Below are positions 35,340 through 48,855 of a stretch of 64,000 bases of DNA, one piece after another (position 1 is the stretch's first letter; each line of letters starts with the position of its first letter). Made by a program: the position numbers and the translations under genes. Below the pieces are notes generated by a model that searched no databases, was not told the DNA's origin, and worked only from the letters and a program-made list of their open reading frames with translations. This stretch comes from Cornus controversa (taxonomy: Eukaryota > Streptophyta > Magnoliopsida > Cornales > Cornaceae), in NCBI GenBank assembly GCA_026545225.1, contig CM048847.1:11278501-11342500 (forward strand), written 5' to 3'.

Positions 35340-37805
35340 AATAGGTCATTATATGGATCCAAAAATGCTAATTTGGTGGTCTTGGCTCCAGGAACATTTT
35401 ATCAATAAAACGTGCAATCAATCTTGTGATTTTACTTTTGATGCTATCACATGCATTGCACATGCTATGTTTTCTGTTTGTTTACTAACGGTTAAAACAC
35501 AACAAGAAGGGGGTAGTTGCAACTTTGTTGAATAGTAGCATTAGTCTCTACTTGCCTGCCAACTTATATCTACATAATTCATCATGTTTATCTCTTCACA
35601 GGAAAAAGATGAATTTATGGGTTGAGGATGACATTCCAGATCACTCATGTTCAATATTATGAAGTAAATCATTACTAGAAACAAAGAGAACCTTGGGGAT
35701 AATTTAGACTCTAGCTCCAATTTACAAGCACTGGATTCAAGTATGAAGACAAGTTTGGGAACCACAGGAAGTAATCATGAAAATCTTAGTAACTAGAAAG
35801 AACTTCACACTGATGATAGAACCCCTATGTTACCAATATTCATTAAAAAAACTATAGAGGCTGAAAATTTTTTGAAAAACCATTTATATTGATTTCCCAT
35901 TTAGGGTTAGTATTGACTTGTCATCTTCAAATATCCCAAAAAAAACTACACTACAAGAACTAAAAACTAGCAATATAAAGGAAAAAATAATAATAAAATG
36001 CAATGACATGACATTCATTTTACATGGAATGATATCTAAGAAGAGAAAAACCATATGAAAAAAAATGAAATTGAATGATTATGAGGAAAAAAAAACCAAC
36101 ATTTTTATGGTACTGCTAACTCAAAAGCTTAAACTTTTTCCTTATGTGATGTGTGATGCATGACGTGTCAGGCCTTCAATACACCTATGTTCATATAAGG
36201 GAAGGGAGAAACCTCACAACATATGTAATTCAAGTGTATTGCTATTGCATTACACTCTATTTTAACTAGCAATTCTATGCAGCATTATAAGCATTATTTA
36301 AATTTTGCTTCTAAATAAAGAGCAAAAAAGATACTGCAATATAAAATGCATTCCTGCAATTGAGGAATATCCAATTTCCTGGATTATAAGACCACAATCA
36401 CCATAAGAACAGTCATCGATTATTAATTAAAAAACTCAGATATCACCATTACTCGGTGGTCTGACATGGTAAATCCGATGACTTGGCAAGAAAATATCCA
36501 ATCACTGACTATATAAATATATGCAACTGACAAATTAAGGTGTTATAAATGTTTACAACTTGAAATCTTTACCTACATAAGTTATTCCAAAAAATATCTC
36601 ATTCTAGTTAAGAGTAATCTATGTAATGACTTGTCTAAGTTTATTTCAGTTGCAATAAAAGCTGTACATTTCCTACAATAAGTTGCTTTTTAAGATACAA
36701 TTGTTGTAGAGCATATGAATCATACCTAACCAAACAACAATTTTTATTCTTCCATTCAAATACCAACAAGTTTAACTCAATGGATAAGGCAAACATGGTA
36801 TGGTTGGATTTAGGTTTCTATCATCCCTATGAAGAGTGGTAATTTGTATCATTGTCATAATATCCAAGAAAATATTAATTAATTAGTTTACAGATTGCAT
36901 TGGATTCACCTACCAGAAATAAATAAATAATTGTATTGTATCCTAAGTAAGAATTTAGAAAAACATGAATATTGCACAGTGGCTTAATAAAAGGAATTTG
37001 AAAATCCTTATGCATGAATAAAATAAACATATATACACATAAAAGATTTACTGACAAAAATAGGAAAATTTTTTAAAACATTGTTAATTTGCAAGGAGTT
37101 ACGTCAAACAGTTTGTTTTAGGACTTCTTTTATATTATATTAACCAATTGGTTTGGTGCTAAACTGCTAACTATTAAAAAATGAAACACAACATATACTT
37201 ATATCAACCACATTAACAAAATATATGCAATGAACAATTAGATATTAGTCACTTTCAATTAAGAATACCAATTGAATTGGTTCAAACTAAAGGATAATCT
37301 TTATCTTCTTAATTACTAGCAAATAAATGTTCATTCAAATTTTTGTCAAATGGGATGATCCAATAACTTATATTCCATTATCCACATTTTTCCTCCGTTG
37401 AAAGAAAATCTGTTGTTACGTATGGTGATTTAGGGATGGAACTTATAGCAAGCAATTTTCCCTCTCAAAAGCAAGATAAATAATTCAAAAATGCTATCTA
37501 TGTCGTTGCTTTGGTGATTAAATTCATTTAGAAAATTGAAGAAAATGTTTGAAACTCCTCAAATCGGTCGTGCAGTCATATAAGTGAAGGTCCTTGACTC
37601 CTTATTACCACTCAATGAGCATGACCCTATAGTGACATGAAGCCAAAAACACAGAATTTTTACTACATTTTAACAGACTCTTCTTATGAATACTGTATAA
37701 TTATCCGTTCAAGGATAAAAAGAATAGGTTGATAATTAAGAATATAATTAGCCAGAGATTCCATTTTATGGCCCCTAATTAGATCATAAAATAACCTCTC
37801 AGATC
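35340..37805. other. non-coding CACTA interior
   Basis: AT-rich, only short accidental frames. A CACTACAAGAACTA string near 35949 resembles the element end but has no partner. Confidence 0.4.
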
Positions 37806-37959
37806 ACTATCAGTGACACAATAGATAAAATATCTAAACAATTAGCAATATGTACCAATGAGTACTTGTATACATTAGGATTACTATCAGTGACACAACA
37901 GATAAAATATCTAAACAATTAGCAATATGTACCAATGAGTACTTGTATACATTAGGATT
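37806..37959. repeat. two-copy 77-bp tandem repeat
   Basis: ACTATCAGTGACACAA.AGAT...GTATACATTAGGATT twice, at 37806 and 37883, differing at about one base: a recent duplication. Confidence 0.95.
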
Positions 37960-38043
37960 AATTGAGGCCACAAAACAATTTGCCAACATAGAATGAATAT
38001 TAACACCTTTATTTTGCCAATGAAAGAAGAATTAGCTACTAAC

Positions 38044-38351
38044 CTGCCTCCCAGGGTGGAAAGGAATTTCAGGCCCTCCTATAACTTCAACGACTACACC
38101 AGCCAATTTCAATTTATAAACAGGGGAAGTTAATTAGACAGTTTAAAATTTAAATAAAAAAAATGTAAGCAAATGACAAAAATAAAGAAAAATGAAGCAG
38201 AGCACAAAATATAAGACAAAGCAAAAGGACGAGAAAAAACTATGAAATTGCTTAGTAAACCAAAATTACATGGTAGAAGTCTCCGTAGGATAGGATCGGA
38301 AATTGCTCCTTGATGGGCTCCAATAGCTTGACTACAATATCAATAGCCTGA
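38044..38351 (-). pseudogene. captured ascorbate peroxidase fragment, two exons
   Basis: Exon 38351-38271 (acceptor TATTTTCAG) reads AIDIVV then [19 protein letters not shown]. Exon about 38118-38044 reads LAGVVVEVIGGPEIPFHPGR and ends GGCAG|GTT. Both match plant ascorbate peroxidase (family [22 protein letters not shown], then VEVTGGPE.PFHPGR), the stretch that leads into the proximal haem-binding side. One residue is missing (AGVVVEV where the family has AGVVAVEV). The junctions facing the 152-bp intron have decayed: the donor reads CCA|TGTAAT and no clear AG precedes the second exon. No other APX exon was found nearby. It is a genomic capture on the same strand as the transposase gene, upstream of it. 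Confidence 0.92.
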
Positions 38352-39929
38352 CTGAAAATATAACCTTACAACAAGCTATAAGCTAAAGAAGTTCAACTCG
38401 ACAAGTATAAACTCAGTCCTTATTTCAACTTCTAACTATCACAAACAGGTCATCAATGAGATAGTACACATGCGGAATGGCAAATTCTGCTTAGCTTTAA
38501 TCATACACTTCACAGGCGCACTTGTTTATCTTTATTTAACTATGTTATAGAATAAATTTGTGTTAGTAATCTTTTCTCCCAAATCAGGCAAACCGAAACG
38601 CTAGGTAAACTATTCAACTTAGAACTCGCCCAAATTAGTGAAAGTCCAAAATTCTTACATACCTAAATCTATTTTTGCAGAATAGGTTTACAATTTTAAG
38701 GCTATCATTTTTTATAATATGCATACACTATGGTTGGGTCAAAATTTGAAATTACATATGGCTTGATTGCATTATATTAATCCATTCTTGATGATTGTTG
38801 TGATGTTTTAAGTACCTATTTGTAGCCTACTTGGTTCTGCATATTAGAACTTCATTTTAGACCAAAAGATAAGAAAAAAAAAATAGCTTACAGCAAGCAA
38901 CAACAATATAAAAACTAGATATATCAATTTGGTTTTAAACACCACAAAAGTAACCAAAAAGATAGTGACAAAAACACCAAATGAAATCAAAATGTGTAAA
39001 TAATTGATCTGCAGAGTCTTGTATATATGGTGAATTCTAGATACCTGTTTGAAGTGTTGGAAAATCCAAATTCTAATGGAAAAGGGGAATTCAAATATTA
39101 TGGGGTTTGGAGTTGCATTATTTTGTGTAACATTACTTCCAAAATTGTGACTGAAAATTCTGGATAAATATGAACTTGCTGCCAGCGATGTTGTCGAGGT
39201 TGAATAGCAGGATTGAATTTTATTCTAGTAATTTTAAGGGGACTTGTTGATTTAAATTGTTGTAGGGTTGAATGGACAAACATACAGTGTGTTTTGCTGT
39301 ATCTTATCAATAGTATATGAACAACAAATTGAAGAAGGAGAAGAAGAAGACAGTGTCGTACCAGTGACGAAACCCTCCAACTTTGATTTATATGTCTTTT
39401 TCACAATAATTCTTCTCAAACCCTAACATGACACAGAAGAGTAGCTTAAATTTCTCCAAATTCTCCACTGTAAGAAATTTAGTAAAATCAACACAAAAGG
39501 AGAAGAAAAATGTATCATACCTCTCATGAAAACCCTCCAACTTGGCCTGCTCTGTTCGTCGCATTTTAGCCCCTTTTCACGTTAATGACGATCTTTATCG
39601 ATTCGGTGTTAGTACTGGAAAACTGATTAAGAATGAGTATTTATCTGTTTGGTGGGAAAACACAAATTGCACACATGCGGTGAGTTCTTACAAGTTGAAG
39701 ACCTGGTTTCCCACACACACGTTGGTTATGGGTTGAAAACCTCTGTTTTGCCAAGTAGAGTTTGTGTAGAAGAGGGAAACCTAGGGATTACCTTAACAGA
39801 GAGGAAACGATCAAAGTGAGGAAGACTGGCGCGAACATGAAAAAATGGTGTATTAATGAAAGCGAGGGAAATGTTTTTGTTGGAGGGATTTGTGTATTTT
39901 TGGCGAATATTGACAATTTAACAACCACG
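38352..39929. other. CACTA 5' region, no gene seen
   Basis: Non-coding. Contains a repeated word AAACCCTCCAACTT (39371 and 39530). On the minus strand it would hold the transposon promoter. Confidence 0.4.
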
Positions 39930-40119
39930 TTGTTATACTACAAAATATAGGTCGATAAAAGATAAGTGAATGAGTAATTTATTACACGTCGTCAATATAA
40001 CAATAATTTTAACATTTAAAAAAGTGCCTGAAATATTACATTTAAAATTTACATAACCTAGACTTGCTTTTATGCATGTTGTCAATTACAAGTTGTTAAA
40101 GATCTATTTTCTTGTAGTG
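39930..40119. repeat. right terminal and subterminal repeats of CACTA
   Basis: Contains ACGTCGTCAAT, GTTGTCAATTACAAGTTGTTAA and the terminal complement CTTGTAGTG. It is much shorter and less repetitive than the left subterminal region. Confidence 0.8.
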
Positions 40120-40122
40120 ATG

Positions 40123-41410
40123 GTTACCAAAGTTAGGAGCACAAGTCACTTATATTGCGTTATCATAAAGTGTTTTGTTTGTTTAGCAATAGTGGATAGA
40201 CTTCCTATTGATAAAGAATAGAATAGGATCGCTGACAAGTCATTAACAAACTAATTGTAAGGCCGTCATTGAAATTTCTACTTATTAGTGTTATGACGAT
40301 TGTTATCCTTAAGTATGAGGGAGTGATGAACCCTACGCATGGTTGGTTAGCACTTTCATATATGTAGTGGGCCCCAACATCTAAAATTCAAATATGTTGG
40401 GTGCTGGTTGATCATGTGCTTTGAAACATGCTCATAAGATTTACATATATGCTAGTTATTTATTATAGCTTTATTAAGTTTAATCAATGGTAAATCGAAG
40501 CGCGTGGTTCGGTTTTAATAAAATGGGTATTCACATCGGCAAAGTGCTTAAGTTTTATTAAAGGCTTATTAATAAATATTCAATTGTTGATTTAGATTGA
40601 TGGAACTTATACATTTATCTCCAATTATGCATAGAGGGATAATTTTGGATAATTAACATAGGTGTTATGTGTTGAGGCAACATAAGGTTTAAAGACAACA
40701 CATGGTTTAACCATTCTCGAGTTGGAGTGTGACTACACTTATTCTAGATTTGTCCTAGATAATGTATGTAGACACATGTTTTTGACCTCTGACTTATTTT
40801 TCAAATCCTAAACCATTCATACCAGGTTTCAGGATCACACCTACTAGAGCATGAGCCAAAAAGGGCCCACAAAGGCAACCCGAAGAATAAACAAAGTTTA
40901 AATCCTCAAATCAATGAAAAAATTACACCAATGAGCTCATTAGGTCCCAAAACCTTAGAAATCAAGGTTCATAGAAATCACAGACTTTTTCTGCCATTCA
41001 AAAACTGTCGAAGCCCTAAAAAGGGTAAAATGGTCATCTTTAAAAAAATAATTTACAATCTGTCTGACTAAACGAGAAATGAACTTCAGAATTGAGTTTA
41101 AAGGTGTAAAAAACCTAAAAATAACTATTTAAGGGAATTGTAAGTCCTCTTGAATACTTGATTTCATCCAAACCCTAAATTGGGATCAAATGGATCAACC
41201 CAATAGTTTGACCAACAAATCGTTCATCAAATCAATGAACGGACCTCATCATCACAATTGTAGGGTCAAAAATCATAAAAAATACTATAATAACGACACA
41301 ATTCTAGTCTGAACATTCCGTTGACTAAAACCTAAGTCAAGGTCAAATTGGTCAATACAAAAGTTTAACCAACAAACAATTTGTCAAATATCCAAACGGA
41401 ACTTAGCATC
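40123..41410 (+). mobile_element. continuation of Copia 3' LTR, then unassigned DNA
   Basis: Begins immediately after the ATG duplication of the CACTA, so it is the other half of the Copia LTR cut at 9873. I could not find the LTR end. From about 41170 a segment with TTTGACCAACAAA.C recurs at 41205 and 41370. No gene. Confidence 0.5.
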
Positions 41411-42650
41411 TGTAGAGACCATGACCAATTTTGGCCAATTTTGTATTTTTCGTATTATAATTGCCATAAATGCATTTTGATTGGTGCTTAACATATCTTG
41501 AGTGTGAGGAACATGCTTGGGAAGTGTTTTAAGGCTTTTGGATATTTTTGAAAGATTTGGAGAAGTTTGACTTTTTGGTCAAACCGAGGCCTGTGATGCA
41601 ACTAAGTGGGCCCGAAAATCTGAAAAATTCTCAAAAATATTTATTTTTGGGAATTATTTCGATAAAATTTTTAAAGAGTTAAGGAAGTGATTTTGAAATC
41701 ATAGGAGTTTTCAAAATCAAAAATGGAGTCTAGGAAGGTGCTTTAAGTGGCCCGGGGGTATTTTGGTCTTTTCGTAGCCTAGGAACCTTAAATGGTCAAA
41801 TCCTGCAGAGATATTTAGATCTCTCATTCTCACACAGCTGCTCTCTCTCTCTCTCTTCTTTCTCCCTCTACCTTCTCTCTAGCTTTTGAACGATTGAGGC
41901 TTGGATTCAAAATTTATCGAAGAAGGGAGATACGTAGAGGACAGCTAGGGCTTCAATTTGAATCGAACATTTTCATAGATCAGCAAGGTTAACATTGCTG
42001 AGATTTTGAGAAGTGCTTGGAAAGCCTTCATTTTTGAGGTAGGGGTTCCTCTTCTCATTTAATTGTCGATTCTAGGATTTTGGGAGAAACGGTGAGAGCT
42101 AGGGTTGTGTATTGCATGTTATAGAATGGTAAGAGGGGTAGGATGTGAGAGTTTTCTACTCTCTCTAGTCTCTTATGTGCAATGCAAATTTATATGGTGT
42201 TATACATAATAAGAAGGGTGAATGAGTGAGAGAATTTGGTATATACACTTATATGCTTGGTTTTGGTACATTTTTATGAAAATGTGTTAAATGATCATAT
42301 TTGTGTTATGTGATGTTGTATGAGTTAAAATGCATGCCTTCTTTATATAGAAAATGTATGCATTGGCGAAGCATGACAAATATGTGCTTATGTGAATTTT
42401 GTGAGCATATGTAACTTATGCTAGGGTTTTCACATAAAGATGATCATATATGTAGATTGACGAATATGAAATGCATGTTATGTTCCTTTATAACTAGCCT
42501 ATGCATTGTGAAGCATAAATTGTATATGCTTGATTGATTATATGTTCAAAATGCATATATGTGGGGCCGTTGTGAGTAGATGGGAAGAGAGGTAGGGTAA
42601 CCAGTTCACTTGGAGCAATAAATGCTTGATTATGATCTTGAAATAGTCTA

Positions 42651-42940
42651 CTCACCTTGGAGTATGTGATTTACTTGGTGATGTATTTTGAAACTATCTA
42701 TCTACCTTGGAGTATGTGAGCTACTCGGTGATATATTCCAGGACTATCCAATCACCATGGAGTATGTGATTTACTCAGTGAGGAATTTTGAAGCCACCTA
42801 ACCACCTTAGAGTATGTGAGTTACTCGGTGATGTATTATGGGATTATCCATTCACCTTGGAGTATGTGATTTACTCGGCAAGGAATCCTGAAGCTACCTA
42901 ACCACCTTGGAGTATGTGACTTACTCGGTGGCGGTGTTGA
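42651..42940. repeat. 50-bp minisatellite, six copies, in LTR1
   Basis: AGTATGTGA(T/G).TACTCGGTG recurs at 42661, 42711, 42761, 42811, 42861 and 42911, a strict 50-bp period. Confidence 0.95.
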
Positions 42941-43703
42941 AATTGTGTGGCAAGTGTCCTAGGTCGCATGATTAGTTAAAAATCATGCTAGGGTATCGGG
43001 TTGAGTCTGAGAGGGAGACAAAATAATGTTGTTGCTTTTATTTTTAAACTATAAAGCATGATATGTGTTTAATGCATTCTTATATATATGCGTTATTTGT
43101 GAATATGCATGATATATGTTGATGATACATGTAATGTAGTGACATGCATTCATGTAGGTCGGTGTCAGGTTGGCACTAAGTGGGTTGGGGTATCTCTACT
43201 AAGCTGTCGTGGTGTTCACTCCTCTATTCTAAATTCTTTTACAGATAAGGCGCCAATGATATATGCGACTTGAGTGTCCAAGCGAGACTTTAGTAGCATT
43301 TCTGATACATTTTGGATATTGTATATTTTGTGGCTATCCATACCGGCTTGTGGCATGAGATCTTTCTCTTTGAGTTATAGTTATATTTGGGACAAATGTA
43401 ACTTTTAGGTATGCTTGGACTATGAGCTTGTAAAATATGAGAAGACAATGGATTTGTTTATTTAATGCTTGTTAAGAGCATCTAGTTTCATTTGATGGAC
43501 TAAAATAGTTGTTGGATAGTTTCATTTTGGTTAAAATGTGTTTATGAGAGAGAATGACTCAAATTGGTGCAGGATTTGATTATGAGCATGATTTGGAACT
43601 TGTGAATGAAGGTTGTTGGAATGAATTATATTGGTAGAAATGGCCTAAAATGTCAAAAAAATGGTCATTTGCAAAGTTACAGTTTTTGGGCTGTTCGATG
43701 CAT

Positions 43704-43830
43704 TGAAGCACCTAGTTCAATGCATCGAAAACCTGCAGGAATTTTGAAAATGTAAAAGTCCTAAGAGCGATTTTTGGATGATAGTTGTTCGATGCATCGA
43801 ACTCATCACTTCGATGGATCGAAGTCACTT
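43704..43830. repeat. palindrome cluster of LTR1
   Basis: GTTCGATGCAT.GAA, TTCAATGCATCGAA, GTTCGATGCATCGAAC and CTTCGATGGATCGAAG. Confidence 0.85.
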
Positions 43831-44092
43831 TTTACAACATACCCTGAAAATTGCCCGAGACTTCAATTGCGTATAAATTCTTCATTTTAAATCGAATTTG
43901 AGTGTGGTTTTTTGTGGTTTTTTTTGTTAAATTGAGTATTTTTGGAATCTCTATCCAATGGTGTAGGTCTGAGTTCTAGATTCCAAACACACGAAGTGTT
44001 GTCTTGAATGTGAGTGATTTATGAGAGTGCGGATAAATAAAATCCTCTCTAAGGTGATATGATTTGAAGTAGGGCCCATTGGGATTGGTTAA

Positions 44093-46124
44093 TGTCATGC
44101 CCTAATTTTTGAGGCCCGAGAACCAAGGTGTTACTCTATAAGATCAACCTCTCACAATACAATTATAACCTGATACAGTCCCAATTTCTAATTTTTATCA
44201 AGGGATTGCACATTCCCAATTCAAATAAAAATCATTGCATATACCATTCACATCACAAATTCAAAATGGACACTTTTGGGCACGTGTCCCCCCATCATTC
44301 CCACAACATGCATAATACAATCGAAATTATGTCTCAGTCCTTGAATGTCCGTCTCATATACATACATCAAATGAAATGTACAATTGGGATAAATTACCCA
44401 ACATACAATGTCCAGTTACATTTAATCCAAATGTACAACATCTATCTAATATCCTGAACGTAAACCAAAATTTAAGGAATCTATTCACTACCTCTGTAAC
44501 AGGTACTATCAGTCCTCTAACTGACTCCGTAATCAGCAATACTTGCAAAACCTTGGAGGGGGTGAGCTCAAAGCCCAACAAGGTATGTCGAACATACTAT
44601 CACTGCTGCAGCAGGTCGATCCTCACATATTCTTAAAAACATACACATTTAAATATATTAAAATATTTAAATCATGGTCCACCTAGCATACATGAACCAA
44701 CAACGCATATGGCAAATATAGCACATATGTACATATAAGTCAACTACACATGATTTTTGAAATCATTTTCAACATGCTTGAAAGCAGTAATATCCAGTAC
44801 CAATATATATATAGAACATATATATCAAAGCATTTACATAGCCAATGTAAATCATCTATCACGTTCCCTACTCAACAAGTAGCAAATCTTAAATGCAATG
44901 TAGATGCATTTAAACAGTACAACATGCTTAAAAGTAATATACATCTAACATATTTCATGTTCATTCACAAGCAACGCATATATATAAGAATGCGTTAAAC
45001 ACATAACATGTTTTACAATAGTTAAGGAATTTCATAATTTTGTCTCTCTCTCAAGTCCCACCTGACCGCCTAACATGATTCTTGACCAACCATGTGACCT
45101 GGGACACTTCCCACACAAATCAGAATGCATCACCGAGAACATCAGTCCTACTAGATGATGAGATAATTTTGGAATGTACCACCGAGAACATCGGTCCTAC
45201 CAGGTGATGAGACCATTTTAGAATGCACCACCGAGAACATCGGTCCTACCAGGTGATGAGATAATTTTGGAATTCACCACCAAGAACATCGGTCCTACCA
45301 GGTGATGAGATAATTCTGGAATGCACCACCGAGAACATCGGTCCTATCAGGTGATGAGACCACTTCGACACCGTGATTGAGTATTGACCTACTCTAGGTA
45401 ATTTAATCACCTTACCCCATTTCCTCACAACGGCGCCAGATATGCTTTTCAAATTTATAACTATTGATCGTTCAATGTTCATGCTTCATAATGCATAAGT
45501 TAGTTAGAAGTACATAGCATGCATTTCATCTATTCAAAGTCACACGTATATTTACCTATACGTCTAAAACCTAGCATAAAGTTCATATATGCTCACAAAA
45601 TTCACTTAAACACATTTTAGTCATGCTTCATCAATGAACACATTTTCCCATATAAAGACAGTATGTATTTAACTCACATAAACCCACATATAATCACGTA
45701 TATGTTTAAACCCTGCATATAAATCACATATGCACGTATACTAGAATAAACATAATCTTGCTTCCACTCAAGACATGCATTTACTACAAGTAACTAGCAT
45801 ACTTTTCATCCACAATATATAACCACATATCTATTCTATCACCCATATATGTAATAAGAACACATATAACACTTAGCATATATCATGCTTTTCAAATGCT
45901 CATCGATGCAATAATCATATTTACCATGCATCTCTATCTACTACGCCAATATATAATCACATATATATTTAACCAATGCATAAAATCCACCTATGCATAC
46001 GAAACAACACTTAGATAAACCTATATAATTTAGCCTGCTTCACATGGGCTCATTCAACACATATACATATTACAATGTACACAAGCATTTAAATCTAACA
46101 TGTTTTCATATTCTAAATATATAT
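44093..46124 (-). mobile_element. LTR piece of a related Gypsy element, minus strand
   Basis: Begins TGTCATGCCCTAATTTTT, the inverted family LTR end (GGGCGTGACA type), right after LTR1 is cut. It contains GTGAGCTCAAAGCCCAACAAGG, shared in form with the 2205-8376 element, and its own 49-bp minisatellite. The right side runs into the solo LTR at 46125 and no LTR start is seen. Confidence 0.65.
45121..45366. repeat. 49-bp minisatellite, five copies
   Basis: CACCGAGAACATCGGTCCTA recurs at 49-bp spacing. The complement resembles the 50-bp unit of LTR1 (CTCGGTG followed by TG.ATT). Confidence 0.95.
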
Positions 46125-48816
46125 TATAGAGACCGTGACCAATTTTGGTTAGTTTTTCAATTTTTCATCATTTTCGCTATAAATGCATTTCGAATGATGT
46201 TTTGGAGGTTTCAAGAGTGGGAAACATGTTTGAAAGATTAATTTAAGGTTTTTAAAAATTTTTAGAATATTTCGAGAAGTTTGACTTTTTGGTCAAATCG
46301 GGGCTGGGGATGCAGTCCGGGTGGGCCCAAAAATCTAAATTTTTTTTAAAAAATAATTATTTTTGATTTTGAGTGTAATGAAATGTTTAATGAGTTAAGT
46401 AAGTGATTTCGAGGCCGTAGGAGTTTTTGAAATCAAAAACGGAGCTCGGGAAGGCACGTTAAGTGACTTAAGGGCAAAATGGTCATTTGCTCTTAGTGAG
46501 GTGGCATATATAGATATATATATTTCTAGGACAGAGGTGATAGATATAGAGGGTCAGCCATGGGAGCTCTCCTTCTTCTCCAAGCTCCTCTCTTCATTTT
46601 TATCACCTTAGAAAGTGATTTAGGGCTTGTCTCAAGAGAGAAAGCTTCTCTTCTCTCCTTCCTCTATACGTCGGTGGGTCCAAAGTCTCCAAAGTGATAA
46701 TTCCAAAAATGGTGAGTTTCTAAAGTGTGGATTCAGGCTTCGTCCAAGAAGGAAAGAGTGTTCACCTTGAATCAATCTATGGTTCTATAGAGAGAAATTT
46801 CTCATTTGAAAGAATTTGAAGTTTGGAGGATTCTTGGACTTGCTTGGATGGCTTCCAATTTGAGGTAGGTATGTTTAACTCATAAAATTCGAGATTCTTG
46901 TGAGTATATTGGTTGTCTATGACAACCAATTGGTTATATGGAGTAATTAGATGTTTTTCAATGTTCAAGCATGCTATTTATACTATTAAATGTGCTTTTA
47001 ATGTTGGTTGATATGATTGTATGTTCATAAATGCCTTAGAGAAATTTATAAGCATGTTGGAATTGATTTGTGAATTTATTTTGGTGGGCCCATGTATAAT
47101 TATGAGGGTGACCTTCATGTGTTTGATAAATTGCTTTAAAAATATTGTGAAGAATATGTGGTAATGTGAAATGTGGAGGTGCGAAACATGTTCATTGTAA
47201 ATACATATGATGCTTAAATGAGAATTTGTTTAAATGTGATTGTTAAATGCCTCATTGGTTGTAAATTATGAATGCACATTTGATAAAATTATGGGGTTCA
47301 TCTTCATTGGCATGGTGAGGGAGGTGAGCTCAATGTGAACGGTTGAATCCATTCGGTAAAACGGTGAGGTATTCCGGTAAAGGCAACCCTCGTGAGGTAT
47401 TCCGGTCAAGGTACCCTGGATTGATGTGTAGTGAGGTATTCTAATAAAGATAGCCCTCAAGAGGTATTCCGGTAAAGGTAACCCTCTATAGGTGGAATTG
47501 GTTGTCCTCGGGGATTGGAGACCAATGGATATGTGGAGAGAATGAGGGAGTTGTACATATCATGTTGTATTCTACGTTGTTTATGAGATGGTTGTGTCAT
47601 GTGCATAATTGCTCAACATATTAAATACAAATGTATGTTTATGTGGTATTCACGAAATTGGTGGAATTGTGGTTTAGACGTTTTTACTGAGTGTGTGGTT
47701 GCTCATCCCATGAGGATTAATATTTTTCAGGAAATGAAAAAGAGGTTGTGGATTATCCCCAATAGAGTATTGGTGTGGAGTGAATTTTGGGTTCTTTCAA
47801 GGACCATTTATGTTCTTTTATTAGAATGCATGTCCGGATTGTGGACTATATGCATGAAATGAATATGTAAAGACTATTTATGCTCTGAGAACATATATTG
47901 TTTATGCTTTATGATTTTATGCACTTAAATATGAATTTTTGGTGTATGTGATTTATGACTTATGATTTTAAACATTATAAGTATGGTGTTAAACATGGAA
48001 AGTGCTTGATGATACGAATAATGGTTTTATAGTTCCATTAATGTTCATTTAAGTATGTTTATATTTTAAGAGTTAATTGTATGAGATGTATGAGGTTTCG
48101 ACATTCCATTCATAGTTTGGATGTGGTTGGATGAGTTTTATGTGTTGGAAATGTTTGGATATGAGTATTAGGGTGAATTTTGGTCAAAAAAGTGAAAAAT
48201 AGGATTTCCAGGTTGAATAAGTCTACTTACTCCTTTCTATGAGTCAACAAACATTGACAGAGTATTTTAAAGCTTTCTAGAGTAGCAAATTAGTACACTG
48301 ATTGACTTCATAAGTCGACTGATGCAGTTATAAGTCGACTAATGCAGATTTTTAAAATCTTGAAATAGGCATAACTTGGTCATTTTAAACCCGAATCAAG
48401 TGATTCCTTTTTTGAAATTAAGTATTTTTGGATTCTCCATCCAATAGGACAAGTCTCAGCTTCATATTCCAAACACACAAAGTGTTGAGTCCTTAAAGTG
48501 AGTGATTCATGAGAGTGTGGATAAATAGAATTTCCACTAAGGTGATATGTTCTGATGTAGGGCCCATTGGGAATGGTTGAGGTGGAATATTACACATCTA
48601 CATGCAAGTAGAGTTAAGCTTTCGTGGTGTTCGAGGGTAAGAGAGTCCATTGGGATTAATGGACGGTAGTAACCTCCGATTTTTTGATGGTATTAGAACT
48701 TGATACTATCACATGAGTATGATTAAGGTCGTTCATGGGGTTGAGTGAACGAGTTCACACTCGGGATTTGGGTCGGTCCGGGGGAGTTCCAGTGGTCCAG
48801 ATTTTGGGACCTGACA
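46125..48816 (+). mobile_element. solo LTR (LTR3) with 5-bp duplication
   Basis: Starts TATAGAGACCGTGACC (family TGTAGAGACC), ends GGGACCTGACA. TATAT lies on both sides (46120-46124, 48817-48821), though the flank is AT-simple. 2692 bp, the same length class as the nested element's LTRs. Features in order: GTTTGACTTTTTGGTCAAA, TTGAG|GTAGG at 46865, minisatellite, TATTTTTCAG at 47730, AAGTCGACT palindromes, CGGTCCGGGGGAGTTCC near the end. No internal region, so it arose by LTR-LTR recombination. Confidence 0.88.
47338..47490. repeat. minisatellite in LTR3, core GAGGTATTCCGGTAAAGG
   Basis: Four to five copies with irregular spacing, at the place where LTR1 has its 50-bp repeat, but a different sequence. 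Confidence 0.88.
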
Positions 48817-48824
48817 TATATATA

Positions 48825-48855
48825 CTAGCATATTGCCCGTGCCTACGGCACTATA
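48825..48855 (-). mobile_element. Helitron 3' terminus
   Basis: The minus strand reads GTGCCGTAGGCAC, then GGGCAATATG, then CTAG followed by T. A short GC hairpin (GTGCC/GGCAC), about 10 bases, then CTRR and insertion next to T is the Helitron 3' signature. The element would extend rightward from here; its 5' TC end was not located, and no Rep/helicase frame is seen. Confidence 0.7.

Larger units (their letters stand above)
41411..44092 (+). mobile_element. Gypsy LTR (LTR1), 3' end cut off
   Basis: Starts TGTAGAGACCATGACC. It keeps the family order: GTTTGACTTTTTGGTCAAAC, leader CGAAGAAGG...GGCTAGGGCTTC, TTGAG|GTAGGGG at 42036, GGTCGGTGTCAGG block, TTTTACAG at 43244, palindromes TTCGATGCATCGAA, TAGGGCCCATTGGGATTGG. 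It stops where LTR3 (46125-48816) would have about 240 bp more, at a junction with opposite-strand sequence. No PBS or internal part follows. Confidence 0.88.

Noticed and set aside
35949..35963. Internal CACTACAAGAACTA as a nested CACTA end
   Set aside because: No opposing inverted end, no subterminal repeats and no duplication beside it.
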